A stretch of DNA of 64,000 nt from the NCBI GenBank assembly GCA_023429135.1, contig JAEYWD010000001.1, positions 1 to 64,000 on the forward strand, given 5' to 3'. Positions within the stretch are counted from its first letter, which is position 1. Every line of letters starts with the position of its first letter. Of this stretch, positions 34,137 to 43,305 are shown piece by piece. Under the pieces are notes generated by a model that saw only the letters and a list, made by a program, of their open reading frames with translations, was not told where the DNA came from and did not search any database. The position numbers and the translations under genes were made by a program. This DNA is from Bacteroidota bacterium. Lineage in GTDB: Bacteria; Bacteroidota; Bacteroidia; Bacteroidales; JAAUTT01.

Positions 34137-34555
34137 TAGCCATAGGAGATCAGTTATTTCAGTATATTCCTCAAAGACCGCCTGTTGTTATGATTGACAG
34201 ACTTGAAGAAGTGTCGGAGACAGGAATAATTTCAGGGCTGTATGTCGATACAAATAATATCTTTGTAGAAGATGGCCATTTAAAAGAACCGGGATTAATT
34301 GAAAATATAGCTCAGACAATTGCCGCCGGAGCAGGATACAAACAAGTATCGCAGGGGATTCCTGTATTGTTGGGATTTATTGCAGCCATTCGCGATTTAA
34401 AAATAAATGCTTTACCAGCAGTTGGTCAAACTTTGAAAACGGTTGTGACCATTATAAATGAAGTGATGGATGTAACTATTGTGAAAGGTGAAATATGTGC
34501 AGGAGAGCAATTGATGGCAACATGTGAAATGCGAATTTTTATCTCTAAAACTTAA
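34133..34555 (+). CDS. 3-hydroxyacyl-ACP dehydratase, hotdog fold (DH 1)
   Basis: A 140-residue hotdog protein. It carries IPQRPPVVMIDRLEEV, then GHLKEPGLIENIAQTIAAGAG, the equivalent of the FabZ H-F-P-G...E-A-x-x-Q block with His and Glu conserved but the PG-x-P spacing altered. It is one of two dehydratases in the operon (the other at 42940), as in aryl-polyene systems where two DH subunits pair. It removes water after ketoreduction to give the conjugated trans double bonds. Confidence 0.85.
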   Translation: MIAIGDQLFQYIPQRPPVVMIDRLEEVSETGIISGLYVDTNNIFVEDGHLKEPGLIENIAQTIAAGAGYKQVSQGIPVLLGFIAAIRDLKINALPAVGQTLKTVVTIINEVMDVTIVKGEICAGEQLMATCEMRIFISKT

Positions 34556-34676
34556 TAATATGAACCGAGCATGTTTTTACCAAAACACAGAGCTTGTGAG
34601 CTCAACGAAGTTAAACTTGCATGAACAAAAGCAACATGCGAGCTGCATCCGACCTATAAAAAATAATTTTGCACGA

Positions 34677-35321
34677 ATGAAACGTATTTTTATATTCCTG
34701 GCCGTATTAATACCAGCAATTAGTTTACAATTATCGGCTCAAACATCGGACCAAGATGTAAAAGACGCTCTCACCAATACCAGTTTAAAGGTTACCTGGC
34801 TCGGGGCCGATTTTTCGCATTGCAAAATAAAAGGCACCTTTGATTGTACGCCCGAACAATTTGTATCACAATTTATTCCGGCAATAAATAATGTAATCCT
34901 GGCAGAACCTACCAAATACGATTTTGCGAAATTTCTTAACAAAGCTTCCTTCACCACCGACATACAATCGGTAACCAAAGCCAACAGCGCTATTGACCCG
35001 GGGATGATGACCCAGGATGAAAAAACAAAACTTGATGAAGCAACCATTAACAAAATTGTTTCGGGTTACGATCTGAAAGGGAAAGAAGGCATAGGAGCAG
35101 TGTTGATATACGAATCGATCAGCAAACAAGATTTATATGCAACCATGTATTTCGCTTATGTTAAAATGCCCGAAGGCAAAGTTATATTAAGCAAACCGGT
35201 GGGTGCAAAACCTGCGGGGTTTGGATTGCGCAACTTTTGGGCTTCCACTGTTTACAGTTTTCTTAAAGATTATAACAAAGCATATCTTAAGGCCTGGAAA
35301 ACAGATTACGGTATCAAATAA
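34677..35321 (+). CDS. Secreted protein of unknown function within the polyene operon
   Basis: A 214-residue protein. I chose ATG at 34677 because it opens a clean signal peptide (MKRIFIFLAVLIPAISL..., cut near QLSAQ); the longer frame back to 34524 would run through the upstream gene. The mature part is helical and soluble, with TWLGADFSHCKIKG, CTPEQFVSQF and GLRNFWASTVYSFLKDYNKAYLKAW. I recognise no domain. A TAATTTTG box ends 6 nt before the ATG. It is the only gene of the operon with a 121-nt gap before it, so it may have its own promoter. A periplasmic role in pigment handling is only a guess. Confidence 0.75.
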   Translation: MKRIFIFLAVLIPAISLQLSAQTSDQDVKDALTNTSLKVTWLGADFSHCKIKGTFDCTPEQFVSQFIPAINNVILAEPTKYDFAKFLNKASFTTDIQSVTKANSAIDPGMMTQDEKTKLDEATINKIVSGYDLKGKEGIGAVLIYESISKQDLYATMYFAYVKMPEGKVILSKPVGAKPAGFGLRNFWASTVYSFLKDYNKAYLKAWKTDYGIK

Positions 35322-35328
35322 ATGTTGA

Positions 35329-35757
35329 ATGCAGCCTGCTCTTAAAGTAAGTACAGAAGTATTAGTTCGTTTCAGTGAGGTCGACTCTCTCACTATAGTT
35401 TGGCATGGACACTATGTGAAATATTTCGAAGATGCCAGAGAGAAGTTCGGCCTCCAATATGGCCTGGGCTACATGGATGTATACAAAAATGGGTTCGTAA
35501 CTCCAATTGTAAAACTCGATTGTGAATTTAAGAGACCTTTGATGTATGGCGATAAAGCAATTGTTGAAGCTACTTTTATTAACACTCCGGCTGCCAAAAT
35601 TCAATTTCGTTTTAAGATATTCAATGCTGCAAACAAGGAAGTGGTTGCAACAGGATCGTCGACCCAGGTATTTCTTACCAGAGAAACATTTGAGTTGCAT
35701 TTAACAGTACCTGAGTTTTTTGCCGAATGGAAAAAGAAAATGGGGATTATACAATGA
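35329..35757 (+). CDS. Acyl-CoA/acyl-ACP thioesterase, 4HBT hotdog family
   Basis: A 142-residue hotdog thioesterase. The active-site segment EVDSLTIVWHGHYVKYFEDAREKF follows the 4HBT pattern (D near residue 18 and H-x-x-Y-x-x-Y-F-E-x-x-R). It ends in a beta-rich half (KAIVEATFINTPAAKIQFRFKIFN). In aryl-polyene operons such an enzyme may release the chain from ACP or proofread stalled intermediates. Its start lies 8 nt after the secreted gene; its TGA overlaps the ATG of KS 2 (35754-35757). Confidence 0.87.
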   Translation: MQPALKVSTEVLVRFSEVDSLTIVWHGHYVKYFEDAREKFGLQYGLGYMDVYKNGFVTPIVKLDCEFKRPLMYGDKAIVEATFINTPAAKIQFRFKIFNAANKEVVATGSSTQVFLTRETFELHLTVPEFFAEWKKKMGIIQ

Positions 35758-36890
35758 AAAGAGTTTTTGCAATAGCAAACAGCATTGTATCTCCCCTGGG
35801 GCTAACAGCTTCCGAAACTTTCAGAGCGGTTTCAGAAGGGAAAAGTGGGTTACGTCCTACTAATCACGAATATCTTACAAATCAAACTTTTACTTCTGCA
35901 TTTTCTCAGGAACAATGGACAAATATTATTGCTAAAACACAAAATTACAATCTACATTCCCGGTTCGAGCAATTGCTTACCAGTTCAATTATTGATGTAA
36001 TTTCCGAAGCTGATATTAATCCTTCCGATAATGGCACCATTTTAATTATTGCAACCACTAAAGGGAATATCGAACAGCTTTCAACAATGCCGCTGGATCA
36101 TTTATACCTTCACCGTACAGCAAAATCAATAGCAAACGCACTAGGTTTTACCAATTCTCCGTTAATAATTTCGAATGCCTGTATTTCGGGGGTTGCAGCA
36201 ATTATAGCAGGTGTGCGGCTTTTAAAAGTAGAGCGGTATCATACTGCAATAGTGGCTGGTGCAGATGTTCTTTGTGAATTTATCATTTCGGGCTTTAATG
36301 CTTTAAATGCCTTAAGTACAGAACCCTGCCGCCCGTTCGACAAAGACCGTACAGGAATTAACCTTGGAGAAGGGAGTGCAGCTATAGTTCTAAAGGTCAA
36401 AGAAAGAGCCGGAAATTCGGATATTGAAATCCTCGGAGGCAGTGTAACAAACGATGCTAATCACGTTTCAGCTCCTTCACGAACTGGCGAAGAGCTGTCC
36501 AGAGCTATAGGTAATGCGCTCAACGAAGCCGGACTTACAAAAAACGACCTGCAATTTGTATCAGCTCACGGAACGGCAACCTCTTACAACGACGAAATGG
36601 AGGCAAAGGCCTTAACATTGGCCGGATTATCGCATCTTAAAACCCATAGCTTAAAAGGATACTTCGGCCATACCCTGGGAGCGGCCGGATTAATCGAATC
36701 AATCGTTTGTTTTATGTCTCTCCGGAATCAGATTTTTATTCCCAGCACCGGTTTTGAGCATCAGGGAACCAGTGAATATGTCAATATTTATACATCTTCA
36801 TCGGAAATCTCGCCGGGAGCAGCAATTAAAACAATGGCCGGCTTCGGAGGATGCAATGCTGCGTTAGTTTTTCAACAGGATATCAGATAA
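35754..36890 (+). CDS. Beta-ketoacyl-ACP synthase (KS 2)
   Basis: A 378-residue condensing enzyme from ATG at 35754, which overlaps the thioesterase stop. Active residues are Cys143 (SNACISG), His272 (SAHGTATSYNDE), and Lys301/His306 (LKGYFGHTLGAAG). The N-terminal third is shorter than FabF. The chain ends KTMAGFGGCNAAL. It is one of three complete KS enzymes and is therefore thought to act on a different chain length or starter than KS 1 and KS 3; the exact division is unknown. Confidence 0.9.
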   Translation: MKRVFAIANSIVSPLGLTASETFRAVSEGKSGLRPTNHEYLTNQTFTSAFSQEQWTNIIAKTQNYNLHSRFEQLLTSSIIDVISEADINPSDNGTILIIATTKGNIEQLSTMPLDHLYLHRTAKSIANALGFTNSPLIISNACISGVAAIIAGVRLLKVERYHTAIVAGADVLCEFIISGFNALNALSTEPCRPFDKDRTGINLGEGSAAIVLKVKERAGNSDIEILGGSVTNDANHVSAPSRTGEELSRAIGNALNEAGLTKNDLQFVSAHGTATSYNDEMEAKALTLAGLSHLKTHSLKGYFGHTLGAAGLIESIVCFMSLRNQIFIPSTGFEHQGTSEYVNIYTSSSEISPGAAIKTMAGFGGCNAALVFQQDIR

Positions 36891-36893
36891 AAA

Positions 36894-37964
36894 ATGGAGT
36901 TTTTTAATAAGGACCAGAAAAGCGCCCTGGAAGGGATGGAGTTAGCACAGTGGATTGCTTTTGCGCCTGTTGTTTTTCAGGCTTCCCGTGCGTTGAGGAA
37001 TTTTGGAATTCTTGATGCTATCAACAATTCACGTAAAGAAGGAATTACCTTCGACGATCTTAGGAAACAAATAAACCTGAGTAATTACGGCCTTAGAGTA
37101 CTTTGCGAAGCAAGCCTGGGAATTGGCTTATTGTATTTCGACAATAACCGTTACTATATTTCAAAAGCTGGCATCTTTTTTTTGAACGATCAGCTAACCG
37201 AAGCCAACACCGATTTTATACACGATGTTTGCTACAAAGGACTTTTCAGCCTCGAAGATTCGATAAAAAACGGGAAGCCCGAAGGTTTAAAAGTTTTCGG
37301 AACCTGGAATACTGTTTATGAAGCGCTTTCAAAATTGCCCGCAAACATCCAGGAAAGTTGGTTCAAATTCGATCATTATTATTCCGATGGATCGTTCCCT
37401 TATGCCCTACCGATAGTTTTTGCCGGCAACCCTTCCAAAATTCTCGATATTGGCGGTAACACCGGGAAATGGGCATTTAAATGCCTAGATTATTCCAGTA
37501 ATGTCCATGTTTCGATTATGGACCTGCCCGGACAATTGGAATTCGCTAAAAATAATGCAAGTTCTCTGGGGCTGACAAACCGCATGGAGTTTATTGAAGC
37601 TAACATTCTCGATCAGAATCAGAGCATTCCTTCCGGTTACGATATAATCTGGATGAGTCAGTTCCTCGATTGTTTCTCCGACGACGAGATAATATCTATA
37701 CTTCGCCGTTGTGCTAAAGCTATGAATAGCGCAGGCCGGGTTTACATAATGGAAACATTCTGGGATCGTCAGCAGTTTAAAACATCAGCTTTCTGCCTTC
37801 AGATGACCTCTTTATACTTTACAAGCATTGCTAATGGCAATAGCCAGATGTATAATTCCGAAATTTTTACTGCTTTGATTGAAAAAGCAGGTTTAGCGGT
37901 AGAAGAGATGATTGACAATATTGGTGTTAGCCATACTATTGTAAAATGTAAACTACCCGATTAA
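36894..37964 (+). CDS. SAM-dependent O-methyltransferase
   Basis: A 356-residue protein. The N-terminal helical part (about 1-150: AFAPVVFQASRALRNFGILDAI) is the dimerisation and winged-helix domain of plant-type O-methyltransferases. The SAM-binding domain has ILDIGGNTGKWAF (~183-195, D-x-G-G-x-x-G), IMDLPGQLEFA and a metal-free active site segment IIWMSQFLDCF. It may methylate the phenolic head group or a ring carbon; O-methylation is assumed from the family. It overlaps the next gene by one base (TAATG). Confidence 0.87.
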   Translation: MEFFNKDQKSALEGMELAQWIAFAPVVFQASRALRNFGILDAINNSRKEGITFDDLRKQINLSNYGLRVLCEASLGIGLLYFDNNRYYISKAGIFFLNDQLTEANTDFIHDVCYKGLFSLEDSIKNGKPEGLKVFGTWNTVYEALSKLPANIQESWFKFDHYYSDGSFPYALPIVFAGNPSKILDIGGNTGKWAFKCLDYSSNVHVSIMDLPGQLEFAKNNASSLGLTNRMEFIEANILDQNQSIPSGYDIIWMSQFLDCFSDDEIISILRRCAKAMNSAGRVYIMETFWDRQQFKTSAFCLQMTSLYFTSIANGNSQMYNSEIFTALIEKAGLAVEEMIDNIGVSHTIVKCKLPD

Positions 37965-38596
37965 TGCTACTGATTTCAGGATATTGCAATGCTTCGAATG
38001 GTCAGGCATATCTCAACGGAGAGCCATGCCTTGATTCGCCTGTAAAAAACTTGGAGTCACTTATTGAAGCTCTTATTCAAAAATATAAAGTTACCCATCC
38101 CCGTTTCGGAAAAATGGACCGATTATCGCAGCTCGGATTTACTATAGCGGACATGATACTTCAAAACACCCATCTTGCCGATACTCACGATCCCTTTAAA
38201 CTGGGAATGGTCCTAAGCAATTCATCCTCAAGCCTCGATACCGATATAAAGTATTGGGAGTCGACCTCAGGCATTCCGAGCCCTGCACTTTTTGTGTATA
38301 CGCTCCCCAACATTGTTCTCGCCGAAATAAGTATTAAGAACAAATTCAAAGGAGAAAACTATTTTTTTATCTCCGAAAAGCCCGACTTCAACTTACTGCA
38401 TACTTACATAACTGAAATGTTCATAAGTAAAAGGCTTGAAGCTTGTTTGGGAGGATGGGTTGAAGTACTCGAAAATAATTTCGACGCCTTTCTTTTTTTG
38501 GTGGAAGAAAAGCAGCACGCAAATATGTTAGAATTTACCGAAGAAAATATTACAACCATATATAAAAAACATAACAATGGAACAGTTAATGACTGA
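37964..38596 (+). CDS. Degenerate ketosynthase-like protein (no catalytic triad)
   Basis: A 210-residue protein resembling the N-terminal half of a ketosynthase (MLLISGYCNASNG, FGKMDRLSQLGFTIADMIL, GMVLSNSSSSLDTD, PALFVYTLPNIVLAEISIKN). Where KS enzymes carry the active Cys, this protein reads F-V-Y-T-L-P, so Cys is missing, and it ends before the His motifs. It cannot condense acyl chains. A structural partner of one of the KS enzymes is likely, as in the chain-length factors. It overlaps the methyltransferase by one base and the next ACP by 20 nt. Confidence 0.72.
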   Translation: MLLISGYCNASNGQAYLNGEPCLDSPVKNLESLIEALIQKYKVTHPRFGKMDRLSQLGFTIADMILQNTHLADTHDPFKLGMVLSNSSSSLDTDIKYWESTSGIPSPALFVYTLPNIVLAEISIKNKFKGENYFFISEKPDFNLLHTYITEMFISKRLEACLGGWVEVLENNFDAFLFLVEEKQHANMLEFTEENITTIYKKHNNGTVND

Positions 38597-38831
38597 ATTG
38601 AAGCAATCTGTGATTAATCACCTGAAACTTCAAGATGTTACACCGGAACAAATTGACAATGATGCTCCGCTTTTTGGCGCAGGCTTAGGATTGGATTCTA
38701 TTGACGCACTGGAGCTTATTGTGCTTCTTCAACAGGATTATGGAGTGAAAATTAAAAATGCAGAGGAAGGGAAAAGCGTTTTCAGGTCAATAAGAACTAT
38801 GGCCGATTTTATTAATCAAAACAGGGCTTGA
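38577..38831 (+). CDS. Acyl carrier protein (ACP 2)
   Basis: An 84-residue acidic ACP. The phosphopantetheine Ser is in GLGLDSIDALELIVLL (L-D-S-I-D-A-L). It overlaps the degenerate KS-like gene by 20 nt and precedes KS 3 by 3 nt, so it probably serves KS 3 and the chain-length-factor-like protein. Confidence 0.93.
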   Translation: MEQLMTELKQSVINHLKLQDVTPEQIDNDAPLFGAGLGLDSIDALELIVLLQQDYGVKIKNAEEGKSVFRSIRTMADFINQNRA

Positions 38832-38834
38832 TTA

Positions 38835-40013
38835 ATGAAAGTTTATGTAGCCGGAATAGGTGTAATATCGTGCATCGGAACAGGTGTTGAAGAAAATTTC
38901 GGTTCTCTTGTCGCTTCCCGACATGGTATAACAGGAAAATCGGAAGATCTGGATCCGTTTCTTCCCGGACTTCCCATGGGCTGCGTAAACCTAAACAACT
39001 TGCAACTTGCCGAACTAAGCGGAGGGAACAAAAAATGGCCACGTGCCGCACTTTTGAGCCTTGTGGCTGCCAAAGAAGCCATTAGTCAACTCAATTATCG
39101 CAATCTGAAAGTGGGATTTATCTCGGCAACAACTGTTGGCGGAATGGACCTAACTGAGACAGGGTATGAAAAATGGGAAAATACCGGAAAATTCGATAAC
39201 CGGAATTTTATTAATCACGAATGCGGCAAAACAACCGAGCTGGTAGCTGGTAAATTAGGCATCAATAGCTTTGTTTCCACAATTAACACAGCGTGTTCGT
39301 CTTCGGCAAATGCAATAATTCTTGCCTCAAGGCTTATTAAACAGGGAATTGTTGATATTGCCATTGCCGGTGGCACCGACGCTTTAACGCGTTTCACCCT
39401 GAATGGCTTTAACACTTTGCTTATTCTCGATCAGCAACATTGTCGACCGTTCGACCAATCCAGGTCGGGTTTAAATCTTGGAGAAGGTGCTGGGTATATT
39501 GTTCTGGCTGGTGAAAAGGCAATTGACCAAAACCATCTGAATGTTTTGTGCGAACTTAAAGGGTATGCAAATGCTAACGACGCTTTTCATCAAACAGCAT
39601 CTTCACCCGAAGGAGTAGGATCGTACCTGGCCATGAGCCAGGCGCTTAAAATGGCAGGGGTACCCAGTATCAAGGTCGACTACATAAATTTACACGGAAC
39701 AGGAACTTCAAATAACGATGCCTCGGAAGCTTCGGCCATTAAAAAGCTTTTTCAGGAGCATATTCCGGCCCACAGCTCTACCAAAAGCTTTACGGGACAT
39801 ACCCTTGGGGCTAGTGGCGGAATTGAAGCCGTTTATAGCATATTGGCCATTCAGAAAAAATTCCTGTTCCCCAACCTCCGGTTTTCGTCAGTGATGCCGG
39901 AAATTGGTGTACCTCCGGTTCTTTATGGCAAAGAAGAAAACATTCAAAATGTACTTTCAAATTCTTTTGGATTTGGAGGCAACTGCTCTTCCCTTTTATT
40001 TTCGAAAGTTTAG
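38835..40013 (+). CDS. Beta-ketoacyl-ACP synthase (KS 3)
   Basis: A 392-residue condensing enzyme with intact catalytic residues. Cys154 is in INTACSSSAN, His287 in NLHGTGTSNND, and Lys317/His322 in SSTKSFTGHTLGASG. GFGGNCSSL ends the chain. It lies 3 nt upstream of the chain-length-factor-like gene, the arrangement of the KS:CLF heterodimers of aryl-polyene systems. It probably elongates the aryl starter through the polyene cycles. Confidence 0.92.
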   Translation: MKVYVAGIGVISCIGTGVEENFGSLVASRHGITGKSEDLDPFLPGLPMGCVNLNNLQLAELSGGNKKWPRAALLSLVAAKEAISQLNYRNLKVGFISATTVGGMDLTETGYEKWENTGKFDNRNFINHECGKTTELVAGKLGINSFVSTINTACSSSANAIILASRLIKQGIVDIAIAGGTDALTRFTLNGFNTLLILDQQHCRPFDQSRSGLNLGEGAGYIVLAGEKAIDQNHLNVLCELKGYANANDAFHQTASSPEGVGSYLAMSQALKMAGVPSIKVDYINLHGTGTSNNDASEASAIKKLFQEHIPAHSSTKSFTGHTLGASGGIEAVYSILAIQKKFLFPNLRFSSVMPEIGVPPVLYGKEENIQNVLSNSFGFGGNCSSLLFSKV

Positions 40014-40016
40014 GCA

Positions 40017-40976
40017 ATGAAAATATATATTACAAGTGAGGCTGCTATTTCTCCATGGGACCATGATTTTTCATCGCCGGCTAAAGGTGGTGCTTACCCG
40101 TGCATAGAACCCAATTATTCCGATTACCTGGATCCCAGAGCTATGCGACGAATGAGCCGCATAATGAAAATGGGTCTTACCACAGCGCTTGCCTGTCTTA
40201 ATAAAACGAACACAGGAAATCCCGACGCTATAATAACCGCAACAGCCCTTGGTTGTCTTGAGGATACAGCAGCCTTTTTAAACAAACTTTCGCATAAGGA
40301 AGGGCAGTTACTCAACCCAACACCTTTTATACAGTCCACACATAACACAGTTGGCGGCGCAATTGCCTTACAATTGAAATGCAACAGCTACAATAATACT
40401 TTCTCGCATCAGGGCTTTTCGTTTGAAAGTGCATTAACCGATGCTATGCTTCTGCTGCGCGAAAAACAGAACGGTAATATTTTGCTGGGAGCCCTGGATG
40501 AACTTATCGAACCAGTGTCTACGATACTGAATCAGCTCCGAGAACTGAAACCTTCGAACAAAAACATGGCAGGTTCCGGCGAAGGTGTTATTTTCTTTAA
40601 CCTGTCAGGGGCCTATGCACCTAATGCCTTAGAACTGGTACATTTTGAAACACTATTCAATCCAACGGCCGATATACTTGCTTCAACATACTCGTCCATA
40701 GTGGAATGCGAAGAAAGGCCCGGTGTAATACTCGCAGGGATCAATGGCAGCTTCAAAAACGATAAGCATTATAACTGGCTGCTTTCGTTGGAGAAAGAAA
40801 TACCGGTAATTGCTTATAAAAATTATTGTGGCGAATATCCTACGGCTTCAGCTTTTGCTCACTGGCTGGCTTGTTATATGCTGAGAAATGGCTTCAACAA
40901 CAAACAACCGGAGAGCATACTGATATACAACCATTTTGAAGGAAGAAACCATTCCTTTTCGGTCATAAAAAAATGA
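40017..40976 (+). CDS. Chain-length-factor-like ketosynthase partner
   Basis: A 319-residue KS homologue lacking the active Cys. The equivalent position reads TFSHQGFSFESAL with Gln132 in place of Cys, as in chain-length factors and KSQ proteins. The RAMRRMSRIMKMGLTTALACL block and late NHFEGRNHSFSV segment still follow the fold. It probably pairs with KS 3 and sets chain length. It overlaps the NodB gene by 4 nt. Confidence 0.86.
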   Translation: MKIYITSEAAISPWDHDFSSPAKGGAYPCIEPNYSDYLDPRAMRRMSRIMKMGLTTALACLNKTNTGNPDAIITATALGCLEDTAAFLNKLSHKEGQLLNPTPFIQSTHNTVGGAIALQLKCNSYNNTFSHQGFSFESALTDAMLLLREKQNGNILLGALDELIEPVSTILNQLRELKPSNKNMAGSGEGVIFFNLSGAYAPNALELVHFETLFNPTADILASTYSSIVECEERPGVILAGINGSFKNDKHYNWLLSLEKEIPVIAYKNYCGEYPTASAFAHWLACYMLRNGFNNKQPESILIYNHFEGRNHSFSVIKK

Positions 40977-41746
40977 TAAAACCAATTACATATTTTCTTT
41001 TAAGCGTTGGGCTGATCTCTCTTCTGGTTTTTATGATTACGCCCTCCTTAAGAAATTATATAATCTATCCGGCAGCAGTCAGTCTTATTGGGAGTTTATT
41101 GCTTGTAGCAGGGGTCGTTAAAGTTCAATGGAGCTTTTTTGCTAAAAACTTCTGTTCCATTCCGGCTTCAGTTAACGAAATAGCGCTCACCTTCGACGAT
41201 GGACCACATCCTGAAACCGGAAGACTTTTAGATATTCTTGATCGCTACAATGCAAAAGCTACATTTTTTTGCATTGGAACCCAAGTTGAAAAATATCCCG
41301 GAATAGTTAAGAGAATAATTCAGTCGGGACATAGCATAGGTTCTCACACATACAATCACACCTGGAAATTTACCTTAAGCAGTTACAGAGAAACAACAAC
41401 GGAAATAACCCGAGGTATAGACGCCATAGAACAGATTACCGGGAAAAGAACCCTGTTATTCAGACCTCCCTATGGCATTACCAATCCAATAATCGGAAAA
41501 AGTATAAAAAAGAATAAACTAGTGAGCATTGGCTGGAATATTCGTACTTTCGATACAACTAAGAAACATGCGGATGATGTTTTTCGGAAAGTTGCTGCCG
41601 AACTTAAACCGGGAGCAGTTATACTGATGCACGACCGGCTGAAAATCACGGTAGACGCGGTTCCGCAGGTTCTGGAAGAAATCACGAAAAGAGGCCTTAT
41701 AACCGTTACAATAGAACAAGCACTTAAAACCGGGCACTATGCTTAG
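40973..41746 (+). CDS. Polysaccharide deacetylase-like (NodB) protein, membrane-anchored
   Basis: A 257-residue protein. Two N-terminal membrane segments (1-50) precede a NodB domain with all five motifs: TFDDGPH (73-79), SHTYNH (124-129), RPPYG (164-168), W-N-I-R-T-F-D (~188-194) and LMHD (219-221). It should deacetylate an N-acetyl sugar or lipid at the cell envelope. In a pigment operon this suggests that the polyene is linked to an amino sugar or that an acceptor is prepared; this is inference. It overlaps the LolA-like gene by 8 nt. Confidence 0.9.
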   Translation: MIKPITYFLLSVGLISLLVFMITPSLRNYIIYPAAVSLIGSLLLVAGVVKVQWSFFAKNFCSIPASVNEIALTFDDGPHPETGRLLDILDRYNAKATFFCIGTQVEKYPGIVKRIIQSGHSIGSHTYNHTWKFTLSSYRETTTEITRGIDAIEQITGKRTLLFRPPYGITNPIIGKSIKKNKLVSIGWNIRTFDTTKKHADDVFRKVAAELKPGAVILMHDRLKITVDAVPQVLEEITKRGLITVTIEQALKTGHYA

Positions 41747-42368
41747 AGCAATTACAATATCAATTCTGCTGATCCCTGCAATGCTTTTCGGGCAAAAAAA
41801 CTTTGTTCCATGCAAGGATATTGCTGCTTTCAAAGCTCAATATATTGAAACTTCAAAAGCACTGGAAACACTCAAATGCAATTTTATCCAGGAAAAAAGT
41901 ATTTCAATGCTCAAGGATAAGCTTGTTTCGAATGGAGAATTTGTATTTAAAAAGACGGACAAACTCCGAATGGAATTTAAACAACCTTATCATTATGTTT
42001 TTATCTTGAACGGAAACAAAATTTTTATCCAGGATAATCAGAAAAAAACAGAGATTTCGGCTGCGGGAAATAAGTTATTCAAAAAAATAAGTCAAATTAC
42101 CGTTAGTTCAGTAAGCGGGGATATTCTAAACAGTAAAGACTTCAAGGTGAATATCTTCGAAAACAGCTCGCAGTATATGTTACAACTTACACCTCAAAGC
42201 AAAGAGATTAAAGAAATATTTAAATTATTCCAGATTTATATCAGCCGTACCGATAATCTTATAAACACTATAGAAATGACGGAGGTTTCGGGCGATAAAA
42301 CTATGATTACATTTACCGATAAAAAAACAAATTTACCTTTAAGTGATGCGTTATTTACTCTTAAGTAG
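41739..42368 (+). CDS. LolA-like periplasmic lipoprotein carrier
   Basis: A 209-residue protein with a signal peptide (about 1-18, ending AMLFGQ). The chain matches the LolA/LolB beta-half-barrel plan: LKCNFIQEKSISML, GEFVFKKTDKLRMEFKQPY, FILNGNKIFI, and MTEVSGDKTMITFTDKK. It may carry the lipid-like polyene through the periplasm. It overlaps the preceding deacetylase and the following lipoprotein gene by 8 and 23 nt. Confidence 0.82.
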   Translation: MLRAITISILLIPAMLFGQKNFVPCKDIAAFKAQYIETSKALETLKCNFIQEKSISMLKDKLVSNGEFVFKKTDKLRMEFKQPYHYVFILNGNKIFIQDNQKKTEISAAGNKLFKKISQITVSSVSGDILNSKDFKVNIFENSSQYMLQLTPQSKEIKEIFKLFQIYISRTDNLINTIEMTEVSGDKTMITFTDKKTNLPLSDALFTLK

Positions 42369-42936
42369 CATGTTAATTCTGATGGCATGCACTACATCAA
42401 AAAAAATTTCGCAACAATCAACAGGCAATAAAATCCCGGTTTTTCAATGGGACACCATTACTACCTTTAAAGCCAATATTACTGTATTAAACAGAGATTA
42501 TACCGGGATGATGATTTTAAACAGGGAGAACGACAGCTCTTACCGTGTTATACTTACAACAGGAGTAGGACCTAAGCTTATTGATATGAATATCACCTCG
42601 AAAGGCTACACTAAACTTTACGCAATTAAACAGTTGAACCGAAAGGCACTTCTAAACATGCTCTGGGAGGATTTTGGAACAATGGTGAATATTTTTGCCA
42701 AAAACGAATCATTACCTACCTCCTCAGAATCCGTTTGTTTTCCTGTGCGTAAGAAACTTACGGCCTGTTACAATTATGAGACAAAGCAATTATCCCCATC
42801 AAGTGCATATTTCATGGAAGGGCCTGACATGAAAACAAAAATTAGCTATTTTTACGACAATAAGAACCATCCCGACTCGGTTGTTATTGAGCATTTATCA
42901 TTTAATATGAGTTATTATTTCAAAAAACTTAACTAA
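42346..42936 (+). CDS. Lipoprotein associated with the LolA-like carrier
   Basis: A 196-residue protein with lipobox LMACTT (Cys ~15). I chose ATG at 42346, which is the second in-frame ATG. The mature chain has repeated beta segments (FKANITVLNRDYTGMMILN, YRVILTTGVGPKLIDMNI). No domain is recognised with confidence; the arrangement of LolA plus a lipoprotein in aryl-polyene operons suggests an outer-membrane receiver like LolB. This is inferred from order, not sequence. Confidence 0.72.
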   Translation: MRYLLLSSMLILMACTTSKKISQQSTGNKIPVFQWDTITTFKANITVLNRDYTGMMILNRENDSSYRVILTTGVGPKLIDMNITSKGYTKLYAIKQLNRKALLNMLWEDFGTMVNIFAKNESLPTSSESVCFPVRKKLTACYNYETKQLSPSSAYFMEGPDMKTKISYFYDNKNHPDSVVIEHLSFNMSYYFKKLN

Positions 42937-42939
42937 ACA

Positions 42940-43305
42940 ATGCTTGAGAATAATTTTTACTCCACCATACACTTTGCTACCGAAAATAACGGAGCCAAAG
43001 CCAAAGTAAAGCTTAACAGAAAACATCCCATATTTAGCGGACATTTCCCGACGGTACCGGTGGTTCCGGGTGTATGTTCGGTTCAGATGATTCAGGAATT
43101 AGCCCAAAAAGCTGTCTCCTCAAAACTAATACTTTGCGAAGGCGAGAACATTAAATTTCTTGGAATAATAAATCCCGACGAAAATCCTGAGCTTGATCTG
43201 GAGTTTACATATAAAACTAACAGTGAGGGCGATCTTTTAGCTTCGGCTTCAATTTCGGGAAATGGAATTGTTTTTCTTAAATTTAAGGGACGGTTCAAAT
43301 GTTAA
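42940..43305 (+). CDS. 3-hydroxyacyl-ACP dehydratase, FabZ/FabA-like (DH 2)
   Basis: A 121-residue hotdog protein. The catalytic block HPIFSGHFPTVPVVPGVCSVQMIQELAQ matches the FabZ pattern with GHFP and PVVPGV. It lies between the lipoprotein and the glycosyltransferase and overlaps the latter by 7 nt. With DH 1 at 34133 it may form a heteromeric dehydratase, the arrangement reported for aryl-polyene systems; pairing here is inferred. Confidence 0.88.
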   Translation: MLENNFYSTIHFATENNGAKAKVKLNRKHPIFSGHFPTVPVVPGVCSVQMIQELAQKAVSSKLILCEGENIKFLGIINPDENPELDLEFTYKTNSEGDLLASASISGNGIVFLKFKGRFKC

